Source: RUG12461 sp045661345
GTDB taxonomy: Bacteria > Bacillota > Clostridia > Lachnospirales > Lachnospiraceae
Reading direction: 5' to 3'
Assembly: GCA_045661345.1 (NCBI GenBank)
Contig: JAZRFM010000014.1
Coordinates: forward strand, 1-64,000
Length of the DNA: 64,000 bases
This document shows positions 1 through 8,800 of the stretch, piece after piece. Position 1 is the first letter of the stretch. Every line of letters begins with the position of its first letter. The notes beneath the pieces were generated by a model. That model made no database searches and was not told the origin of the DNA. It worked only from the letters and a program-made list of their open reading frames with translations. The position numbers and the translations under genes are program-made.

Positions 1-207
1 GGTCGCCAGATCGATCTTTGTCATATCGACGGCTGAAATTTGAAGCTTTTCCGTATACACGTTTTCCGGATATTTGCTGCTCTTCATGAGGTACGTTGCA
101 TAAAACTCCGGGCGCTGTGGAAACAGCGTAAAGTTCAGAAAGCTGATCTGTACGGATCTTCCGGCCTCAGATGCAAAAGATCCGAGGTCATCATCCTCAG
201 GGTCTTC
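1..207 (-). pseudogene. Remnant of an Rpn-type PD-(D/E)XK transposase/nuclease, C-terminal part
   Basis: Read on the reverse strand, the frame is open from about 207 to the left edge. It contains stretches such as ISFLNFTLFPQRPEFYATY and YTEKLQISAVDMTKIDL. These resemble the conserved part of Rpn family proteins (recombination-promoting nuclease / putative transposase), where a conserved I-x-I-L-F-x-L-F segment is followed by an F-H/Y-x-x-Y segment and then by a TDKLELH-like segment. A TGA stop at 208-210 cuts the frame, and no start codon or ribosome site precedes it. The catalytic N-terminal half expected upstream is missing, so this is read as a decayed copy. The rest may continue past the left edge. 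The family assignment is from remembered motifs only. Confidence 0.45.
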
Positions 208-353
208 TCATCCGCCTGCAGCAGCGCACGAAAAAGGAAGCCTATCTTATCAGCCTGATCAGGGAAATTCAAGGAGAAACAGAAATTTCTCTGTTTGCAC
301 ATCTTTTTCCGATATCCTATAATACTAATAATGAATGAATTCGTTTCCTGGAC

Positions 354-500
354 ATGCCGCTGATAAAGCCGTGGGCAGGGAACATGCTGTCCGCCTATTA
401 CTCCAAGGGCTGCGATTCCAGGGAGCTGTTTTCTCCATTCAAGATCAGCCGTGTGGAAGGATTTGAGGAGAAGCTGAACCGCTACAATGTCAACAACATA
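354..500 (+). pseudogene. Remnant of an AAA-ATPase / DUF1703-type protein
   Basis: One forward frame reads MLSAYYSKGCDSRELFS, then a short stretch, then FEEKLNRYNV. In the AAA-ATPase-like proteins with a C-terminal PD-(D/E)XK domain (DUF1703), which are abundant in Clostridia and Bacteroidetes, the Walker A region PRRFGKS is followed by a segment very like AxMLCAYYDKGCDSRELF and then FExHLNRYDVI. Here the Walker A part is replaced by unrelated residues and the frame changes character right after the conserved block, so only about 40 residues survive. There is no start context. With the Rpn-like remnant to its left, it marks this edge as a graveyard of accessory genes. Confidence 0.5.
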
Positions 501-503
501 GTT

Positions 504-527
504 CCGCACTCTCTTGCGAGAGTGCGG
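504..527 (-). terminator. Hairpin downstream of the double-glycine peptide gene
   Basis: A perfect 10-bp inverted repeat (CCGCACTCTC / GAGAGTGCGG) with a 4-base loop lies 28 bp beyond the stop codon of the reverse-strand peptide gene. The following bases on that strand are not a clean T-run, so termination is inferred from position and stem strength. Confidence 0.4.
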
Positions 528-555
528 ATGCTTTTCGGTCATTCTGACAGCGGGG

Positions 556-840
556 TCAGCAGGAAATGATGCGGCCGCCTTTATGGGCAGATGCGGGGGA
601 ATAATCACCATCCTTATCCCGCGCACCAACCGGTGTGCGTTGGATCGTCGTGTTAGCAACCTTCCCGGATCCGGTTCCTCTCTGCACCAATGTGGCTGCA
701 GACCTGCCGTTGTTCGTATTACGATGAATCGTAGTCGATACTCTTCCGGCTCCTCCGGAAACACTGTCCAATGACTCCTCGTCCAAAAGCTCTCCCTGAA
801 GCAATGTTTCCTCTGTGTTGACTTTTTCACTCTTTTTCAT
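556..840 (-). CDS. Double-glycine-leader peptide, possible RiPP or bacteriocin precursor
   Basis: 94-residue peptide. The N-terminal part carries LLDEESLDSVSGG (about residues 17-29), the usual layout of a double-glycine leader (E-L-x-x-x-L-x-x-V-S-G-G) that C39-peptidase ABC exporters cut after GG. The remaining 65 residues are rich in Thr, Ser, Arg and Gly, have one Cys at the very end, and contain three related segments: GRVSTTIHRNTNN, GRSAATLVQRGTGS and GKVANTTIQRTPVG. Start choice: an in-frame ATG two codons earlier touches the AGGAGGT ribosome site, while the ATG at 840 has a 6-base spacer, so 840 is preferred. A good promoter lies upstream (925-953). No modifying enzyme or exporter is visible in the window, so the gene is an orphan here. 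The peptide's role is not known. It could be a precursor, a bacteriocin, or a secreted peptide with another job. Confidence 0.7.
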   Translation of the reverse strand: MKKSEKVNTEETLLQGELLDEESLDSVSGGAGRVSTTIHRNTNNGRSAATLVQRGTGSGKVANTTIQRTPVGARDKDGDYSPASAHKGGRIISC

Positions 841-924
841 AGTCATACCTCCTGCCTGTGATCGTTTTTTTCTATCAGTTTATACGAAAGAAAGTCGGGT
901 GTGGCACATTTTTTTTTCAACTTT

Positions 925-953
925 ATCATATAATAGGAAATGGAATGCGTCAA
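925..953 (-). promoter_or_regulatory. Promoter of the double-glycine peptide gene
   Basis: On the reverse strand TTGACG (953-948) and TATGAT (930-925) are separated by exactly 17 bp, giving a leader of roughly 75-80 bases. It overlaps a forward TATAAT at 929-934 that could serve mutY, so the two transcripts start back to back. Confidence 0.65.
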
Positions 954-966
954 AAGGGAATTACAT

Positions 967-2046
967 ATGTTGAATGACTTTGACCTGAAAACCTGTATTG
1001 CGCCGCTGCTTCGTTGGTTTCAGGGACATGCGAGGGTGCTGCCGTGGCGTTCTGATCCCACACCGTATAAGGTCTGGGTTTCGGAGATTATGCTGCAGCA
1101 GACACGGGTAGAAGCGGTCAAACCCTACTTTGAACGTTTTATCAAAGAGCTTCCGGATATCAGGGCATTATCTGCCTGTGCAGAGGATCGCCTGCTGAAG
1201 CTGTGGGAGGGTCTGGGGTATTATAACCGGGTGCGGAATCTGCAGCAGGCTGCAAGGCAGATTGAGGAGCAGTACCATGGACAGATGCCATCGGATCCGG
1301 CTGAGCTCCGGAAACTGAAGGGGATCGGTTCCTATACGTCCGGCGCAATCGCATCCATCGCCTTCGGGCAGAGAGCGGCGGCTGTGGATGGCAATGTGCT
1401 GCGGGTGGTGACCAGACTGACGGAGGATGATACCGATATTACGAAACCGGCCTTTCGGAAGAAGCTGGAGGAGCGGCTGACAAAGATCATGCCGGAGGGA
1501 AGGTGCGGAGAGTTTAACCAGGCTTTGATGGAGCTGGGGGCTGTGGTCTGCGTTCCCAACGGGGATCCGCAGTGCCCGGAATGTCCCTGGCATAAGATCT
1601 GCCTTGCACACAAAAACGGGAAAGAAACAAGTTATCCCGTGAAAGCGGAGAAAAAAACCAGGAGAATCGAAGAGAAAACCGTCCTGCTGATTCTGGACGG
1701 AGAAAAAATGGTGCTCCGAAAACGGCCGGAAAAGGGCCTTCTGGCCGGACTCTATGAGTTTCCTTCTGAAAAGGGGTATCTGACAGAAGAGGAGGCCGTG
1801 AAGCGGGTGGAAAAGATGGGGTTTTCGCCCCTGCGGGTGCAGGCGCTGGAGGACGCAAAACATGTTTTTACCCATGTGGAATGGCATATGAAGGGATTTC
1901 TGGTGCGGGTTGCCGAGACGGAAGCCACGCCGGAGGGGATGATTCTGGCCGATAAAGAAGAAACGGAAAGGGAGTATCCGATTCCGTCCGCTTACGCGGC
2001 TTATACGAAGGTGATGAAGGTGAATCTTGGGATACCGGTTGAGTAA
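967..2046 (+). CDS. mutY: Adenine DNA glycosylase MutY
   Basis: 359 residues. MutY removes adenine mispaired with 8-oxoguanine or guanine in DNA, as part of the GO repair system. Catalytic Glu is in SEIMLQQTRVE (E40). The helix-hairpin-helix LKGIGSYTSGAIASIAF spans about 117-133 and is followed by catalytic Asp in VDGNVLR (D141). A [4Fe-4S] site is formed by Cys195, 203, 206 and 212 (C-x7-C-x2-C-x5-C, the longer first gap that I recall from Firmicutes). The C-terminal 130 residues form the Nudix-like domain that reads 8-oxoG. Start choice: the ATG at 967 has AAGGGA at a good distance, whereas an in-frame ATG at 940 has no ribosome site and sits at the expected transcription start of the TATAAT at 929-934. 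Confidence 0.95.
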   Translation: MLNDFDLKTCIAPLLRWFQGHARVLPWRSDPTPYKVWVSEIMLQQTRVEAVKPYFERFIKELPDIRALSACAEDRLLKLWEGLGYYNRVRNLQQAARQIEEQYHGQMPSDPAELRKLKGIGSYTSGAIASIAFGQRAAAVDGNVLRVVTRLTEDDTDITKPAFRKKLEERLTKIMPEGRCGEFNQALMELGAVVCVPNGDPQCPECPWHKICLAHKNGKETSYPVKAEKKTRRIEEKTVLLILDGEKMVLRKRPEKGLLAGLYEFPSEKGYLTEEEAVKRVEKMGFSPLRVQALEDAKHVFTHVEWHMKGFLVRVAETEATPEGMILADKEETEREYPIPSAYAAYTKVMKVNLGIPVE

Positions 2047-2052
2047 GAGGAA

Positions 2053-2076
2053 AGGCGGTACTGTGCAGCACCGCCT
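2053..2076 (+). terminator. Hairpin after mutY
   Basis: AGGCGGT and ACCGCCT form a 7-bp stem, extended inside by CTG/CAG after one mismatch. No T-run follows, so this is at best a weak terminator. Confidence 0.35.
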
Positions 2077-2131
2077 GGTTCGTATGAAAAAGATTAAGTT
2101 TTACAGCAACTCTTCTGCTCTAAGAAGTATG

Positions 2132-2160
2132 TTAAAGAACAAATGTGGAAGGAATATGAT
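2132..2160 (+). promoter_or_regulatory. Promoter of the glycosyltransferase gene
   Basis: TTAAAG (2132-2137) and TATGAT (2155-2160) are 17 bp apart and lie about 60 bp before the start codon of the next gene. Confidence 0.45.
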
Positions 2161-2219
2161 AGGTTTTTTAGCGTTTCGTAAACGATTTTTGAACAAAAAA
2201 TGAACAGGAGGAAAGAAAA

Positions 2220-3236
2220 ATGAAGCTTTTATCCATTGTAGTGCCCTGCTACAATTCGGAGGAATACATGGAGCATTGCATAGAAACACTGCTGGTGGGC
2301 GGCGAGGAGGTGGAGATCCTGATCGTGGATGACGGCTCTAAGGATCGTACGGCCGGGATCGCGGATGAATACGAGAAGAAATATCCGTCGATCGTCCGGG
2401 CAATCCATCAGCCGAACGGAGGGCATGGAGAGGCACTGAATACGGGCTTGAAAAATGCGACCGGCATCTACTTTAAGGTGGTGGACAGCGATGACTGGGT
2501 GGATACGGATGCGTATCATCAGATCCTGGAAACCCTGGAAGAGCTGGTGAGTGAGAACCAGGCAGTGGATCTTTTTATCAGCAATTTCGTTTATGAAAAA
2601 CAGGGAGCCAGACGGAAAAAGACCATGCGCTATACCCTGGAGCTCCCGCAGGAACGCGTGTTTACGTGGAAGGATATTTTGATCTTTCCGAAGGGGAAGT
2701 ATCTGCTCATGCATTCCGTGATCTATCGTACAAAGCTGCTGCGCAAATGCGGTCTGAAGTTGCCGAAGCATACGTTTTACGTGGACAATCTCTATGTGTA
2801 TGATCCCCTGCCCTATGTGAAGTCCATGTATTATCTGGATGTGGATTTTTACCGCTATTTCATCGGCCGTGCCGACCAGTCGGTGAATGAAAAAGTGATG
2901 ATCAGCAGGATCGACCAGCAGATCAAGGTGAACAAGATCATGATCGATGCCTATAACCTGTATCAGATCCCGAACCGGAAGCTTCGCAACTATATGTTTA
3001 ATTATCTGGAAATCATTACCATCGTGTCCACGGTGATGTGTCTGCGTTCCGGAACAGAAGAAAATCTGGAGAAGAAGCGGGAGCTCTGGGGATACATCAA
3101 GGCAAAAGATATCCGCCTGTTTCACCGTCTCCGCAACGGCATTCTGGGACAGACCATGAACATGCCGGGAAAAGGCGGACGGAAATTCGGTGTTGCGGCG
3201 TATCTTCTCATGCAGAAAACGGTGGGGTTCAATTAA
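2220..3236 (+). CDS. Family 2 glycosyltransferase
   Basis: 338 residues with a GT-A fold N-terminus: LSIVVPCYNSEEY (residues 4-16), IVDDGSKDRT (35-44) for nucleotide-sugar binding, and a DSDDW metal/acceptor motif at 89-93. GT2 enzymes of this kind add a sugar from an NDP-sugar to a surface polysaccharide, teichoic acid or lipid acceptor. No membrane helix is obvious, so it probably acts at the inner face of the membrane. The ribosome site AGGAGG at 2207-2212 fixes the start. It stands alone between a terminator-like hairpin and a convergent gene, so no pathway can be deduced from its neighbours. Substrate unknown. Confidence 0.85.
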   Translation: MKLLSIVVPCYNSEEYMEHCIETLLVGGEEVEILIVDDGSKDRTAGIADEYEKKYPSIVRAIHQPNGGHGEALNTGLKNATGIYFKVVDSDDWVDTDAYHQILETLEELVSENQAVDLFISNFVYEKQGARRKKTMRYTLELPQERVFTWKDILIFPKGKYLLMHSVIYRTKLLRKCGLKLPKHTFYVDNLYVYDPLPYVKSMYYLDVDFYRYFIGRADQSVNEKVMISRIDQQIKVNKIMIDAYNLYQIPNRKLRNYMFNYLEIITIVSTVMCLRSGTEENLEKKRELWGYIKAKDIRLFHRLRNGILGQTMNMPGKGGRKFGVAAYLLMQKTVGFN

Positions 3237-3238
3237 AA

Positions 3239-3268
3239 AAAGGGGACGCCTGATACGGCGGCCCCTTT
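3239..3268 (-). terminator. Terminator of pncB, possibly bidirectional
   Basis: AAAGGGGACGCC and GGCGGCCCCTTT pair with a single internal mismatch around a 6-base loop. On the reverse strand the stem is followed by a run of T (forward A-run 3235-3241), as expected for termination of pncB. In the forward direction it lies directly after the glycosyltransferase stop codon. Confidence 0.75.
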
Positions 3269-3322
3269 CCCGTGACTGTTTCCTGATTGGTGCAGGGAAG
3301 CGCTGACTTCATCAGTCTTTCC

Positions 3323-4783
3323 TTACTGATCGCTTTCCTCGGACATTTTCTGCAGCAGTTCTTCTTTCAGTGCATAAAGCTTATTGGAGAGATCGACATG
3401 GATTTCGGATGGATTGACGAAACGCTTCGTTTCATCCCAGATCGTGTCTTTTTCTTTTGTGCAGATGTCGCGGATCTCCATGACGCTGGGGGACTCATAG
3501 ACACAGCTCCCTCCCTTGAAAACCGGCACGAGGAGCTCGCGCATGGAATAGCTTCCGCCTGCCAGCTTCGTCTTTTTCCAGGGCTCCAACGGGTCGAAGA
3601 TTGTCATGTCCCGGGAGGTGTCAAAGGTCTCATCATCCAGACAGATCAGATCCGCACGGATTTTGCCGGTGTCGTTGTCATAGATTCTGAAGATCGTTTT
3701 GCTGCCGGGGTTGGTGATCTTTTCCGAGTTTTCCGAGATCTTGATCTTCGGAATGAAATGGCCGTTTTCGTCCTCAATGGCAGACATTTTGTAGACGCCG
3801 CCGAAGCTCGGATTGTCCTTGCTTGTGATCAGATTGGTGCCGACGCCCCAGGAGGTGATCATGGAGCCTTGCAGCTTCAAACTCTGGATCAGGTATTCGT
3901 CCAGGTCGTTGGAAGCGGAGATGACAGCATCCTCGAAGCCTGCCGCATCCAGCATCTGACGAACCTTTTTAGAAAGATAAGACAGGTCGCCGCTGTCGAG
4001 ACGGATCCCGTAATAGGTCAGGGGAATACCCGCCTCCCGCATCTCCGTGAAGACACGGATCGCATTCGGAATGCCGGAGGCCAGTGTGTCATAGGTGTCA
4101 ACCAGAAGGATGCATGCGCTGGGATACAGCTCGGCGTATTTCTTGAACGCGGTGTATTCGTCCGGGAAGCTCATGATCCAGCTGTGGGCATGTGTGCCGA
4201 GTACCGGAACATCAAATAACCTCCCGGCGAGAACGTTGCTGGTGCCTTTGCAGCCGCCGATCACGGCCGCTCTCGCGCCGTAAGTCCCGGAGTCCGGTCC
4301 CTGGGCACGGCGAAGCCCGAATTCCATGACGCCGTCACCTTTTGCCGCATAGCACACCCGGGCTGCTTTTGTGGCGATGAGGCTCTGATGATTGATGATG
4401 TTCAAAAGCGCCGTTTCAATGAGCTGCGCCTCCATGATGGGGGCCACGACCTTGACCAGAGGCTCCCGTGGAAAGATCAGAGTACCCTCCGGGATCGCGT
4501 AGATATCGCCGGAAAAATGGAAGCCCGCAAGATAATCCAGAAAATCCTGATCGAAAATGGACAGACTCTTCAGATAGGCGATATCCTCCTCGGAAAAGCT
4601 GAGGTTTTTGATGTAATCAATCAGCTGCTCCAGTCCGCAGCTGATGGCGTATCCTCCGCCGCAGGGATTACTGCGGTAGAAAGCGTCGAAAACAACGCGC
4701 TTATGGTTTCCCGTTTTGAAATAGCCCTGCATCATGGTGATCTCATAGAGATCCGTCATTAAGGTCAGGTTATGTGCGCTCAT
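3323..4783 (-). CDS. pncB: Nicotinate phosphoribosyltransferase
   Basis: 486 residues. It makes nicotinate mononucleotide from nicotinic acid and PRPP, the entry step of the Preiss-Handler NAD salvage route. Motifs of the family are clear: LMTDLYEITMMQGYF at the N-terminus (8-22), EFGLRRAQGPD (154-164), GTHAHSWIMSF (196-206), LVDTYDT (227-233) and YGIRLDSGDL for PRPP binding. Length fits the longer bacterial class. The start at 4783 has a G-rich ribosome site (GGGGGGAT). It is transcribed alone, divergently from the gene at 4990, from a promoter sharing its -35 region with the opposite one. Confidence 0.95.
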   Translation of the reverse strand: MSAHNLTLMTDLYEITMMQGYFKTGNHKRVVFDAFYRSNPCGGGYAISCGLEQLIDYIKNLSFSEEDIAYLKSLSIFDQDFLDYLAGFHFSGDIYAIPEGTLIFPREPLVKVVAPIMEAQLIETALLNIINHQSLIATKAARVCYAAKGDGVMEFGLRRAQGPDSGTYGARAAVIGGCKGTSNVLAGRLFDVPVLGTHAHSWIMSFPDEYTAFKKYAELYPSACILLVDTYDTLASGIPNAIRVFTEMREAGIPLTYYGIRLDSGDLSYLSKKVRQMLDAAGFEDAVISASNDLDEYLIQSLKLQGSMITSWGVGTNLITSKDNPSFGGVYKMSAIEDENGHFIPKIKISENSEKITNPGSKTIFRIYDNDTGKIRADLICLDDETFDTSRDMTIFDPLEPWKKTKLAGGSYSMRELLVPVFKGGSCVYESPSVMEIRDICTKEKDTIWDETKRFVNPSEIHVDLSNKLYALKEELLQKMSEESDQ

Positions 4784-4829
4784 GGTATCCCCCCGTCTTC
4801 AAAATGAATTTGCATTTGCCGCGGTGTCC

Positions 4830-4858
4830 ATTATAGCACGAAACATTCTGTTTGAAAA
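4830..4858 (-). promoter_or_regulatory. Promoter of pncB
   Basis: Reverse strand TTTTCA (4858-4853) and TATAAT (4835-4830), 17-bp spacer. The -35 overlaps the -35 of the divergent promoter. Confidence 0.6.
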
Positions 4859-4880
4859 CACGCGCAGGAAAGTGTATAGT
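4852..4880 (+). promoter_or_regulatory. Promoter of the 4990 membrane-protein gene
   Basis: TTGAAA (4852-4857) and TATAGT (4875-4880) with a 17-bp spacer, giving a leader of about 100 bases before the start codon at 4990. Confidence 0.65.
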
Positions 4881-4989
4881 AGTGGATGTATTGTGATAGT
4901 AAACGCATTCCATTCGTTCACTACACATTTAAAAGGAAGTGTTTTTTGAGAGGGAGATGGTAAAGATCCCGGATTCAGGAGGAAGAAAA

Positions 4990-5748
4990 ATGGACGGATT
5001 TGATCCGAAGGAAGGTACGCCGCAGGCGGAGAATACCACACAGGACACGCAGGAGACTGCGCAAGAAGCACAGAAAACCCACACGGTAGCGCCGGACGAA
5101 GCTGTACCGGTGGAGCAGAGCGCACCGGTGGAGCAGAGCGCACCGGCGCAGCAGAGCCAGGGCTATCAGCAGAGCCAGGGCTATCAGCAGAACCAGGGTT
5201 ATCAGCAGAGCCAGGGCTATCAGCAGTATCAGACCTATCAACAACAGCCCCAGTATGCGCAGAATCCCTACCCCGTGCAAACGGAGCCGCCTAAGACCGG
5301 AAGGGGACTTGGCATTGCAGCCATGATCTGCGGAATCGCATCCCTTGTTTTATTCTGCACTTGTATTAACATCCCGCTGGCCATTGTGTCGGTGATCCTC
5401 GCCATCATTTGTCTTGCAGCAAAAAACGGGGCAGGGAAAGGAATGGCGATCGCCGGAATCATTACTTCAGCTGTTTCCCTGCTGCTGTTCTTCCTTTTCT
5501 TCGGGTTGGCCTGTGCGGGACTCGGCTCTATACAGCCCAGCCAGATCAGTGAGATCTATGAGGATTTCAATATAAACAGGGATTGGGAGTCGTATGATGA
5601 TGGTTACGTTTTTCCTGATGACCGTGATTATGACTATGACGATGACCGGGATTATGACTACGAGGATGATCGTGATTTCGATCATGATTTCGATTACGAT
5701 GATGCCCGTGATCATGATGCGGGTGGGGGAAGACCGGACCGGTTTTAG
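4990..5748 (+). CDS. DUF4190-like membrane protein with Gln/Tyr-rich N-terminus and acidic tail
   Basis: 252 residues of unknown function. Three parts can be seen. Residues 1-100 are disordered and rich in Gln, Ser, Gly and Tyr, with four near-copies of a QSQGYQQ unit. Residues about 106-182 hold two membrane helices with the pattern GIAAMICGIASLVLF ... GMAIAGIITSAVSLLLF, like DUF4190 proteins. The tail (205-252) is almost only Asp, Tyr, Arg and Phe (DRDYDYDD-type units). The start at 4990 is set by AGGAGG at 4978-4983; a GTG at 4939 in the same frame has no ribosome site. It directly precedes ileS and may be cotranscribed. A low-complexity cytoplasmic arm could bind partners or ions, but no function is claimed. 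Confidence 0.7.
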   Translation: MDGFDPKEGTPQAENTTQDTQETAQEAQKTHTVAPDEAVPVEQSAPVEQSAPAQQSQGYQQSQGYQQNQGYQQSQGYQQYQTYQQQPQYAQNPYPVQTEPPKTGRGLGIAAMICGIASLVLFCTCINIPLAIVSVILAIICLAAKNGAGKGMAIAGIITSAVSLLLFFLFFGLACAGLGSIQPSQISEIYEDFNINRDWESYDDGYVFPDDRDYDYDDDRDYDYEDDRDFDHDFDYDDARDHDAGGGRPDRF

Positions 5749-5832
5749 TGTGCCGTTTTCCCATGGACTATCCGTTTTCTGCGCAGGCAGAAAACAGCTC
5801 CTTATATGTTGAAAGGAAAGAGGAGGAAGAGC

Positions 5833-8800
5833 ATGTACAGGAAAATTGATCCTGCCGTAAAGACCGTTGCGAGGGAGAAAGAGATTGAACGGTTCTGGAA
5901 GGAAAAGGAGATTTTTGAAAAGAGTTTAAAGCTGCGGGAAGGGTGCCCTACCTATACCTTTTATGACGGTCCCCCGACGGCGAACGGCAAGCCGCATATC
6001 GGACATGTGATCACCCGTGCGTTCAAGGATATGATCCCCCGCTACCGTACCATGAAGGGGAACTACGTGCCCCGGAAGGCGGGCTGGGATACCCACGGAC
6101 TTCCGGTGGAGCTGGAAGTGGAAAAGCTGCTCGGCTTAAACGGCAAGGAACAGATCGAAGAGTACGGCATGGAGCCGTTTATCAAAAAATGCAAGGAATC
6201 TGTCTGGAAATACAAGGGTATGTGGGAAGAGTTTTCCGGCACGGTTGGTTTCTGGGCGGATATGGATGATCCCTATGTGACATATGATGATGACTTTATC
6301 GAGTCTGAATGGTGGGCGCTGAAGGAGATCTGGGACAGGAAGCTCCTTTACAAAGGCTTCAAGATCGTGCCCTACTGCCCGCGCTGCGGGACGCCCCTTT
6401 CTTCACAGGAGGTGGCACAGGGCTACAAGACCCTGAAAGAACGGTCCGCCGTAGTGCGTTTCCGCGTAAAAGGGGAGGATGGGTATTTCCTCGCCTGGAC
6501 GACAACACCCTGGACTCTGCCCAGCAATGTTTCCCTCTGCGTGAATCCGGAGGAGACCTATGTGAAGGTCATGGCGAAAGCGGACCAGAAAGCGTATATT
6601 CTGGCGCAAAAGCGCGCCGACGAGATCTTTGCGGGATACGGCAAGGATGTGGAAGGGGCGCCTTATGAGGTGCTGGAAGAGTACACCGGCAGGGATCTGG
6701 AGCACAGGGAATACGAGCCGCTTTTTGCCTGCGCAGCCACGGACGCGGAGCGTCAGCATAAGAAAGGTTTTTATGTGACCTGCGATGATTATGTCACCAT
6801 GACAGACGGTACCGGAATCGTGCACATCGCGCCGGCCTTCGGTGAAGATGATGCGAACGTGGGACGTAACTACGATCTGCCCTTCGTACAGATGGTGGAC
6901 GAAACAGGCCGGATGAAAGAAGAGACCCCCTTTGCGGGATACCGCTGCAAGCCTACTGCGGATGAGATAAAAAACGGTGCAGTCAGTGCGGATCCGGAGG
7001 TTCTGAAGTATCTGGACAAAGAGGGACTGCTGTTTTCCGCACCGAAGTTTGAACACGATTATCCCCATTGCTGGCGCTGTGACACACCGCTGATTTACTA
7101 TGCGAGAGAGTCCTGGTTTATCAAAATGACTGCCGTGAAGGACGATCTTGTGAGAAACAACAATACGGTCAACTGGATCCCGAAATCCATCGGGGAAGGG
7201 CGTTTCGGCAACTGGCTCGAAAACATACAGGATTGGGGGATCTCCAGAAACCGTTACTGGGGGACCCCTCTGAACATCTGGGAATGTACCTCCTGCGGCA
7301 AGCAGATTTCCATTGGAAGCCGCAGTGAACTGGCGGAAAAATCCGGCCGTCCGGAAGCGAGGGAGATTGAACTGCATCGTCCCTATATTGATGAAGTAAC
7401 GATCAAGTGTCCGGACTGCGGCAGGGAAATGCGCCGCGTGCCGGAGGTGATTGACTGCTGGTTTGACTCCGGCGCCATGCCCTTTGCGCAGCATCACTAT
7501 CCCTTTGAAAACAAGGAGCTTTTCGAGCAGCAGTACCCTGCACAGTTTATTTCGGAGGCGGTGGACCAGACCAGAGGCTGGTTCTATTCGCTGATGGCGG
7601 AAAGCACCCTGCTTTTCAACAAGGCACCATACGAAAACGTGCTGGTGCTGGGACACGTGCAGGATGAAAACGGGCAGAAGATGAGTAAGAGCAAAGGAAA
7701 TGCCGTGGATCCCTTTGATGCGCTGGCACGTCACGGCGCGGATGCGATCCGGTGGTATTTCTTTATCAATTCCGCTCCCTGGCTTCCCAACCGGTTCAGT
7801 GACAAGACCGTGACGGAGGGGCAGAACAAATTCCTGAACACATTGTGGAATACCTATGCGTTCTTTGTGCTCTATGCAAACATCGACGATTTTGATCCCA
7901 CGAAGTATACCCTTGATTATGAAAAGCTTCCGGTGATGGATCGCTGGCTCCTCTCCCGTCTGAATACCCTGGTAAAGACCGTGGATGAAAACCTGTATGC
8001 CTACAGGATTCCGGAAGCAGCCAGGGCGCTGGATGACTTTGTGGATGAGATGAGTAACTGGTATGTCCGCCGCAGCCGCGAACGTTTCTGGGCGAAGGGG
8101 ATGGAGCAGGACAAGATTAACGCCTATCTCACCCTTTACACCACCCTCGTCACCCTGTCCAAAACGGCGGCGCCCATGGTGCCGTTTATCACGGAGGAGA
8201 TCTACCGCAATCTTGTATGCTCCGTCGATGCAGCTGCACCGGAGTCCGTGCATCTTTGCGACTTCCCGGTTTGTGATGAGGCAAAGATTGATGCGGCACT
8301 CGAGGAGAGCATGGAGGAAGTGCTGGCCATCGTGGTACACGGCCGTGCCTGCCGGAATCTGGCAAATATCAAGAACCGCCAGCCGGTGGGAGAGATGTTT
8401 GTCGAGGCGGAGCGGGCGCTTTCCGATTTTTACACGGCGATCATCCGGGAAGAGCTGAACGTCAAGAAGGTGACGTTTACGGAGGATGTCAGCGGCTACA
8501 CCACCTACCGTTTCAAACCGCAGCTGCGTACGGTGGGTCCGAAATACGGCAGGTTCTTAAAAGGCATCCAGGAGGCACTTTCCGCCATCGACGGCAACAG
8601 CGCCATGAACGAGCTGAAGTCGAAAGGGGTCCTTGCGCTCCCGTCGGTGGATGCCTCCATCGCGCTTGCGGAGGAGGATCTTCTGATCGAGGTGGCGGAA
8701 ACGGAAGGGTTTGTGACCGACGGTGATCAGAAGGTGACTGTTGTGCTGAACACGACACTGACACCGGCACTTTTGGAGGAGGGCTTCATGCGGGAGCTGG

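Noticed and set aside
135..830. Reverse open frame of 231 codons covering the peptide gene region
   Set aside because: It overlaps the well-supported peptide gene in another frame and has mixed composition. Only the Rpn-like stretch, which lies in a different frame, has family likeness.
5749..5832. T-box leader for ileS
   Set aside because: Only 84 bp lie between the two genes; there is no specifier or AGGGTGGNACCGCG-like antiterminator sequence.
6403..8340. 645-codon reverse open frame antisense to ileS
   Set aside because: His/Arg/Val-rich composition typical of a shadow; it lies wholly inside a clear synthetase gene.
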